Shown one piece after another: positions 59,335-64,000 of a stretch of DNA of 64,000 bases. The notes under the pieces are model-generated. The model did no database searches. It worked only from the letters and a program-made list of their open reading frames with translations, and was not told where the DNA came from. Source of the DNA: Candidatus Rhodobacter oscarellae (lineage in GTDB: Bacteria > Pseudomonadota > Alphaproteobacteria > Rhodobacterales > Rhodobacteraceae); NCBI RefSeq assembly GCF_001078595.1, contig NZ_LFTY01000001.1, forward strand, positions 611,830 through 675,829, read 5' to 3'. Numbering within the stretch: position 1 is the first letter of the stretch; each line of letters opens with the position of its first letter. The position numbers were made by a program, and so were the translations under genes.

Positions 59335-61134
59335 ATGACCGAGCTTTCGCAAATCCGCAATTTTTCCATCGTCGCCCATATCGACCATGGCAAGTCCACC
59401 CTGGCCGACCGGCTGATCCAGTCCACCGGCACGGTGAAGGACCGCGACATGCAGGAGCAGCTGCTCGACAGCATGGATATCGAGCGCGAGCGCGGCATCA
59501 CCATCAAGGCCAACACGGTGCGCATCGACTACATTGCCAATGACGGGCAGGCCTATGTGCTGAACCTGATCGACACGCCGGGCCATGTGGACTTCGCCTA
59601 TGAGGTCAGCCGCTCGATGCGCGCGGTCGAGGGCTCGCTGCTGGTGGTGGACGCCACCCAGGGCGTCGAGGCGCAGACCCTGGCGAACGTGTACCAGGCC
59701 ATCGACGCCGACCACGAGATCGTGCCCGTGCTCAACAAGATCGACCTGCCCGCCGCCGAGCCAGAGCGCATCGCCGAGCAGATCGAGGACGTGATCGGCA
59801 TCGACGCCACGGATGCCTGCCTGATCTCCGCCAAGACCGGCATCGGCATCCCCGACGTGCTGGAGGCCATCGTCACCCGCCTGCCCGCCCCCGAGGGCAC
59901 CCGCGACGCGCCGCTGAAGGCGATGCTGGTGGACAGCTGGTACGACCCCTATCTGGGCGTCGTCGTGATGATCCGCGTCATGGACGGCGTGATCAAGAAG
60001 GGCGACCGCATCCGCATGATCGCCACCAACGCGGTCTACGGGATCGACAAGCTGGCGGTGCTCAAGCCCGCGATGGTGGACATCGCAGAGCTCGGCCCCG
60101 GTGAGATCGGCGTCATCACCGCCTCCATCAAGCAGGTGCGCGACACCAAGGTGGGCGACACGATCACCCATGAGCGCAAGGGCACGGACGACCCGCTGCC
60201 GGGCTTCGCGCCCTCCGTCCCGGTGGTCTTCTGCGGGCTCTTCCCCGTCGACGCCGCCGATTTCGAGGACCTGCGCACCGCGATCGAGAAGCTCTCGCTC
60301 AACGACGCCTCCTTTAGCTCCGAGATGGAGACCTCCGCCGCGTTGGGCTTCGGCTTCCGCTGCGGCTTCCTGGGCCTGCTGCACCTGGAGGTGATCCGCG
60401 ACCGCCTGGAGCGCGAGTATGACATCGAGCTGATCACCACCGCGCCCTCCGTGGTCTACCACATCTACATGCGCGACGGCACGATGACCGAGCTGCACAA
60501 CCCCGCCGACATGCCCGACATGACCCATGTCGAGCACCTGGAGGAGCCGCGCATCAAGGCCACGATCATGGTGCCGGACGAGTACCTGGGCGACGTGCTC
60601 AAGCTCTGCCAGGACCGGCGCGGGATCCAGCTGGACCTGACCTACGCGGGCAGCCGCGCGATGGCGGTCTATGACCTGCCGCTGAACGAGGTGGTGTTCG
60701 ACTTCTACGACCGGCTGAAATCGGTCACCAAGGGCTATGCCAGCTTCGACTACCAGATGGAGGGCTACCGCCAGGACAACCTGGTGAAGATGTCGATCCT
60801 GGTGAATGACGAGCCGGTGGACGCGCTCTCGATCATGGTGCACCGCGACCGGGCCGAGCAGCGCGGGCGGGCGATGTGCGAGAAGCTCAAGGACCTGATC
60901 CCGCGGCACATGTTCAAGATCCCGATCCAGGCCGCGATAGGGGGTAAGGTCATCGCCCGCGAGACCCTGGCCGCCCTGCGCAAGGACGTCACGGCTAAGT
61001 GCTACGGCGGCGACGCAACCCGGAAGCGCAAACTCTTGGACAAGCAGAAGGCCGGGAAGAAGAAGATGCGGCAGTTCGGGAAGGTGGAGATACCGCAGTC
61101 AGCTTTCATCAGTGCATTAAAGATGGATTCCTAG
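59335..61134 (+). CDS. lepA: Elongation factor 4 (LepA) GTPase
   Basis: 599 residues, the length of E. coli Lep[21 protein letters not shown] and STLADRLI form the P-loop; [13 protein letters not shown] is switch [13 protein letters not shown] is switch [14 protein letters not shown] is the G4 motif. Domain II and the LepA-specific C-terminal [20 protein letters not shown] and [16 protein letters not shown] follow. It binds ribosomes and promotes back-translocation or initiation under stress. The frame is open upstream but the family start is at 59335. Confidence 0.97.
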   Translation: MTELSQIRNFSIVAHIDHGKSTLADRLIQSTGTVKDRDMQEQLLDSMDIERERGITIKANTVRIDYIANDGQAYVLNLIDTPGHVDFAYEVSRSMRAVEGSLLVVDATQGVEAQTLANVYQAIDADHEIVPVLNKIDLPAAEPERIAEQIEDVIGIDATDACLISAKTGIGIPDVLEAIVTRLPAPEGTRDAPLKAMLVDSWYDPYLGVVVMIRVMDGVIKKGDRIRMIATNAVYGIDKLAVLKPAMVDIAELGPGEIGVITASIKQVRDTKVGDTITHERKGTDDPLPGFAPSVPVVFCGLFPVDAADFEDLRTAIEKLSLNDASFSSEMETSAALGFGFRCGFLGLLHLEVIRDRLEREYDIELITTAPSVVYHIYMRDGTMTELHNPADMPDMTHVEHLEEPRIKATIMVPDEYLGDVLKLCQDRRGIQLDLTYAGSRAMAVYDLPLNEVVFDFYDRLKSVTKGYASFDYQMEGYRQDNLVKMSILVNDEPVDALSIMVHRDRAEQRGRAMCEKLKDLIPRHMFKIPIQAAIGGKVIARETLAALRKDVTAKCYGGDATRKRKLLDKQKAGKKKMRQFGKVEIPQSAFISALKMDS

Positions 61135-61545
61135 TCTGACCGCGTTTTTTTGGGGGGATGTGATGAATGGCTGACTTCGTGCTCGTAAGGAGTGTATCGA
61201 GCGACCAATAATACAACCTTTTGGCCCGTTTCGAAGTTAACGTTTGTCCTCTTACTTGTTAGGAGTGCCAATTCTCGCATTGGGTTTGGAAATTTGCCGC
61301 GGCGCACCAGTCGAGAAGCATCCAGCCAAGCTCCCTCGGATCCATCCTAATGGCATCTCTTTCTCCCAGATCAATTTAGGAGACATGGAAACATAACTCT
61401 TATCAAGGGCCTAATTTTGTGGCGAACTAGTCACATTGAGTCTGTATAAAATTTTTTTGTAACCGCTTAACATACTGTTTAAGTTTGACCAATAAACATT
61501 TGGATGCTAACTGGTTCTGAGAGATTATAAAGGTACTTCGCAATT
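61135..61545. other. AT-rich gap after lepA
   Basis: About 410 bases, markedly AT-richer than the chromosome around it. CGCGTTTTTTTGG follows lepA closely and may be part of a weak terminator. No gene or repeat is recognised in the rest. Composition is shared with the gene at 61546. Confidence 0.4.
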
Positions 61546-62514
61546 ATGCCTGACGAATCGATTTCGGATGAAGATGTATCTCGTATAGTAGATGCAATTA
61601 AAAAGGATTTAAAAGCGGGTGATTCCACTGGTAGGATGCGTGACAGAATTCTATTTTGGATGGGAAGCGCGCTATTCATCGTCATTGCATCAGTGGCCGG
61701 ATACTTCGCCGTAACCACGCTCAATATTATTCGAGCAGATGCTAGTGCAGCAAGAGCGCTGTCGGCGGCCAATAAGGCTTCTTTCGAAAATTTTCCAGGG
61801 ACGTTGCCGATAATGATTGACGATCACTTAGCTTCTGATTCAAGCGCCTTTTTCCAAAGATTCAAGTCTCTGAGTGAAAAATTTGCTGAACTAGAAGGCG
61901 AATTTGACGAAATGGACTCCACCCTGGCCGACGTCGAGGCTATCGAGCCGGAAAAAGTTCAGGAAATAGTAGACGGTGCGATTGAATCCGTCGGGACTTC
62001 CGTCGCAGGACTGAGGAACACGCTAGAAACGCTTGATATTAGATACGCAGGTCTGAATGAACAGCTTGCCACTGCTTCCAATATTGCGATCTCATTAGGT
62101 GAGCGCGTGGGTACGATGGAGTCTCGAGTTGAAGGTGTAGCTTCAGACTTTGAAACTCTGTCAGGAGTGCTTGATTCCGATCTAATTAGAAACTTGGATG
62201 AGATAGTAGACAGCCAAGAGTTTTCTCGTCGCTTGTCCGAGTTTTGCAGATCGATCGCTTCTCAAGAGGCAAAGCCGTTAGAAACAGTGGAGTTTTCCCA
62301 ATTGGGAAACATCGCGGATTTGGTTGCGGGGCTTAAGGCCACAGGGCTTTCTAAGCAAATTCACGTGTCTTTTACATGCGATCGTGAATATTTAGTAATT
62401 GAAAATCACAACAATGTGCAAGAATCGGCTTCTTACCCGGCGGTCTTAGACTTGAAGAATGAATTGGGAGCTGAAATTGTTGAGATGAGAAGCTCAAGCT
62501 TTTGGCGCAAATGA
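61546..62514 (+). CDS. Hypothetical membrane-anchored coiled-coil protein
   Basis: 322 residues. A short acidic N-terminus (SISDEDVSRIVDAIKKDLKA) precedes one membrane helix (ILFWMGSALFIVIASVAGYF, about residues 35-54). A long heptad-rich coiled coil follows (FKSLSEKFAELEGEFDEMDS, AGLRNTLETLDIRYAGLNEQ, LGERVGTMESRVEGVASDFE), and a small C-terminal alpha/beta domain (TGLSKQIHVSFTCDREYLVI). It is AT-rich in a GC-rich genome, so horizontal origin is likely. No family recognised; it resembles envelope-spanning spacer proteins. Confidence 0.75.
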   Translation: MPDESISDEDVSRIVDAIKKDLKAGDSTGRMRDRILFWMGSALFIVIASVAGYFAVTTLNIIRADASAARALSAANKASFENFPGTLPIMIDDHLASDSSAFFQRFKSLSEKFAELEGEFDEMDSTLADVEAIEPEKVQEIVDGAIESVGTSVAGLRNTLETLDIRYAGLNEQLATASNIAISLGERVGTMESRVEGVASDFETLSGVLDSDLIRNLDEIVDSQEFSRRLSEFCRSIASQEAKPLETVEFSQLGNIADLVAGLKATGLSKQIHVSFTCDREYLVIENHNNVQESASYPAVLDLKNELGAEIVEMRSSSFWRK

Positions 62515-62765
62515 GAATGACTTAACTGCAAGCGCGGGGTGTATGCTCACGGGTATCAGCCGCCCCAATATCTTCATCCCTGACCCGACCTCAACGCAAG
62601 GCGCATTGAGGTCTGTCACTTCTCTCACGTTTCGCCGTCACCCAGCCTCCGCCACACCTTTTTTCGCACAGACGCGATACCCAAAATCCGCTGATCTGCC
62701 CCATTCTGGACAAACAGCATCAACCCTTGTATTTCACGTTTTAGTTAATTAATATGGGCAACGCA

Positions 62766-62948
62766 ATGACCATTGAACACACCTATCTGCTTCTCACCGC
62801 CGTTCTGACCGGGCTTCTATGGATCCCCTCTGTGATGGGGCAGGTCGCCAGCCGCGGTTTCCTGAATCCCGACAACTACGTCACCCTGCCCGAGGGCGGG
62901 CTCAGCGATTGGGCAAAGCGGGCCGATCGCGCGCACCGGCAAACGTAG
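62766..62948 (+). pseudogene. MAPEG-family gene truncated by a REP element
   Basis: The 60 codons MTIEHTYLLLTAVLTGLLWI, then PSVMGQVASRGFLNPDNYVT and LPEGGLSDWAKRADRAHRQT match the N-terminal half of MAPEG proteins (about 130 residues), which normally continue ADRAHRN plus three more helices. The stop codon TAG at 62946 is part of the GTAG head of the REP hairpin at 62945-62967. The missing C-terminal half is not found downstream. Confidence 0.8.
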
Positions 62949-62967
62949 GGTGGGCAATGTGCCCACC
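62945..62967 (+). repeat. GTAG-type REP hairpin
   Basis: GTAG, GGTGGGCA, short loop, TGCCCACC; nearly the same as 36947-36970 and 38733-38756. It directly abuts the truncated MAPEG coding sequence. Confidence 0.8.
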
Positions 62968-63463
62968 GCCCTTCGATCTCCTCAAAACCGGTTCCACTAA
63001 ACCTCGCATTCACACCCTGCGCCGAACACTCCCTAAACCAACGAAAGCCCTATCACCCATCCGGCGTAGGATGCGCGCTCGCACACACCGCCCGCCCCAA
63101 AATCAACATCCCTCACCAAACCCCTAACCCACCGCGCGCAGGGGTCCGACAAAAGTCCGACCTTTTGCCGACGTTTTGCCGACGCCGTTTTCCGGCCATT
63201 TCTGGGCCGGTTGTGTGGCTTTCCGGATGGCCTGAGGGCATGATCAGGCGGCTTCTAAACTGAGGGTTTGACCTGCTTCCTCCTGGTCGATTTGGGCGAA
63301 TGCTTCGACCTACATGTAGCCGCTTGCGGTCCGCCATTCGGGCGCATCTCTGCTAGCGCAATGGCGGAGTTTGGACGCAGGACTGAGTGAATTTGCCCTG
63401 TACACGAAAGGTTTAGGAATATCTGGAATCCTCTGCGCGAACACGAGATGGGGATTCTGATAC
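62968..63463. other. Gap with the third GTCGG element and no gene
   Basis: About 500 bases between the REP and the partial gene at the right edge. It holds the inverted GTCGG element at 63142-63194. A minus-strand stretch near 63240-63330 reads like the end of a protein (VEAFAQIDQEEAGQTLSLEA) and may be a decayed gene tail, possibly of a transposase. Nothing else is recognised. Confidence 0.4.
63142..63194 (-). repeat. GTCGG 11-bp periodic element, partial inverted copy 3
   Basis: The complement CCGAC occurs at 63146, 63157, 63168 and 63179, again with exact 11-base steps, and the A/T-tracts between them (AAAA, TTTT) match copies 1 and 2. A GGTTAG replaces one flanking hexamer; the other flank is lost. 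Confidence 0.8.
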
Positions 63464-64000
63464 ATGTGTAAACAGTGGATTTATATGGTGGTCTTGCTGC
63501 TCGGGATGTCTCCGACAGACGCAACCAGCAAGACCCCGAACCATGTCTTCCAAATCACGGAAAAGATCCTGATCCACTTGACCGAAATTAATGAGCGGAA
63601 CTTCTCCCAAACCAATTTTAACCCAGCAGAGAAGATCCCCGCCCTGCCGCGCCATGTGTATTTTTTGGCGCGAGAACAATGGCGTAAGGTGCAGTTGCTG
63701 CGTTTTATGAATGGTCTCGACACCTCAAGCCTGCCCGGGATCACCATCAGCGAAATCACGCCCGGCGACGTACTTAGCGTCACCGAGGCATTGCTGCAGG
63801 ACATTCGGGAACTTGGCCCGGCCTATGGTCTGGCGGATCACGCGGCAAGTGCCCCCCTCCCCAGTGGGAAGAAACCGGCAGATGTCTATGAGAATCTGCT
63901 GCGGATTTCTGCGCAGCTGGATGCGCTGGGGATACCGGCGACTGTGCCCAACGATGTCTATCGGGTTGCGGACACGCTGCTCTCATCAATGGAGCGGGTC
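63464..64000 (+). CDS. Hypothetical protein, 3' end outside the window
   Basis: The frame is open from ATG 63464 to the window end (179 codons). A short hydrophobic N-terminus (MCKQWIYMVVLLLGMSPTDA) looks like a signal peptide. The mature part is alpha-helical and polar: HVFQITEKILIHLTEINERN, PALPRHVYFLAREQWRKVQL, ITPGDVLSVTEALLQDIREL and KPADVYENLLRISAQLDALG. No family recognised. It is less GC-rich than the core genes. Confidence 0.6.
   Translation, partial: MCKQWIYMVVLLLGMSPTDATSKTPNHVFQITEKILIHLTEINERNFSQTNFNPAEKIPALPRHVYFLAREQWRKVQLLRFMNGLDTSSLPGITISEITPGDVLSVTEALLQDIRELGPAYGLADHAASAPLPSGKKPADVYENLLRISAQLDALGIPATVPNDVYRVADTLLSSMERV

Overview
The window reads as chromosome of a high-GC alphaproteobacterium of the Rhodobacteraceae (roseobacter-type). 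The support is the fbcFBC-type petABC operon with a Tat-type Rieske protein, a MipZ division regulator, the glnB-glnA pair, a RibH2-type lumazine synthase under an FMN riboswitch, and hflK-hflC followed by a small DUF2065 gene. The genus cannot be fixed from sequence alone. Most of the window is ordinary core or soft-core chromosome with short operons joined by ATGA overlaps; no phage, plasmid, complete IS or CRISPR array is visible.

Layout. 1-8.5 kb: one plus-strand catabolic operon (cyclase-type hydrolase, cupin, SDR dehydrogenase, 3-hydroxyacyl-CoA-dehydrogenase-like enzyme, complete branched-chain-type ABC importer, beta-keto acid cleavage enzyme), probably for import and oxidation of an unidentified beta-hydroxy acid or its amide. 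8.5-17 kb: mipZ, a LysE exporter, sulfurtransferase, aromatic aminotransferase, tesB, adenine deaminase plus AMP nucleosidase (AMP to adenine to hypoxanthine), and HU. 17-31 kb: a DMT exporter, a CcdA-periplasmic thioredoxin pair, aroC with an MFS gene, the cytochrome bc1 operon, an outer membrane barrel, two GST genes, a PaiB-like protein, FMN riboswitch-ribH2, serine deaminase, and an ArsR regulator divergent from two small monooxygenase-fold genes. 31-36.5 kb: rpiA, gor, hflK-hflC-DUF2065. 36.5-38.8 kb: a repeat-rich, AT-richer accessory patch with a decayed copy of the glnA 3' end and two lipoproteins. 38.8-48 kb: glnA/glnB, split NAD(P)H-hydrate repair genes, two PilZ-like genes, a tandem-repeat secreted protein, a Hint-like fragment, tRNA-Leu(UAG), and a DegP protease. 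48-57 kb: a TetR-hydrolase operon, an MFS gene, a flavin-dependent tryptophan-halogenase-like gene, hemF, a PHP hydrolase, allA-cobB-lipoprotein. 57-64 kb: a second accessory patch with two unrecognised genes of unusual composition, a decayed lepA 5' copy, a ParB-N-like gene, lepA itself, a MAPEG gene cut by a REP element, and a partial gene running off the right edge.

The least expected signals are small repeats. (i) A ~103-bp element carries four GTCGG motifs at exact 11-bp period, flanked by GTTAAC-like hexamers 92 bp apart (two full copies, one partial). (ii) A ~145-bp element is built of two double palindromes (two copies). (iii) There are four GTAG-type REP hairpins, one of which supplies the stop codon of a truncated gene. 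(iv) A palindromic repeat lies in frame inside nnrE. Two housekeeping genes, glnA and lepA, each have a nearby decayed partial duplicate.
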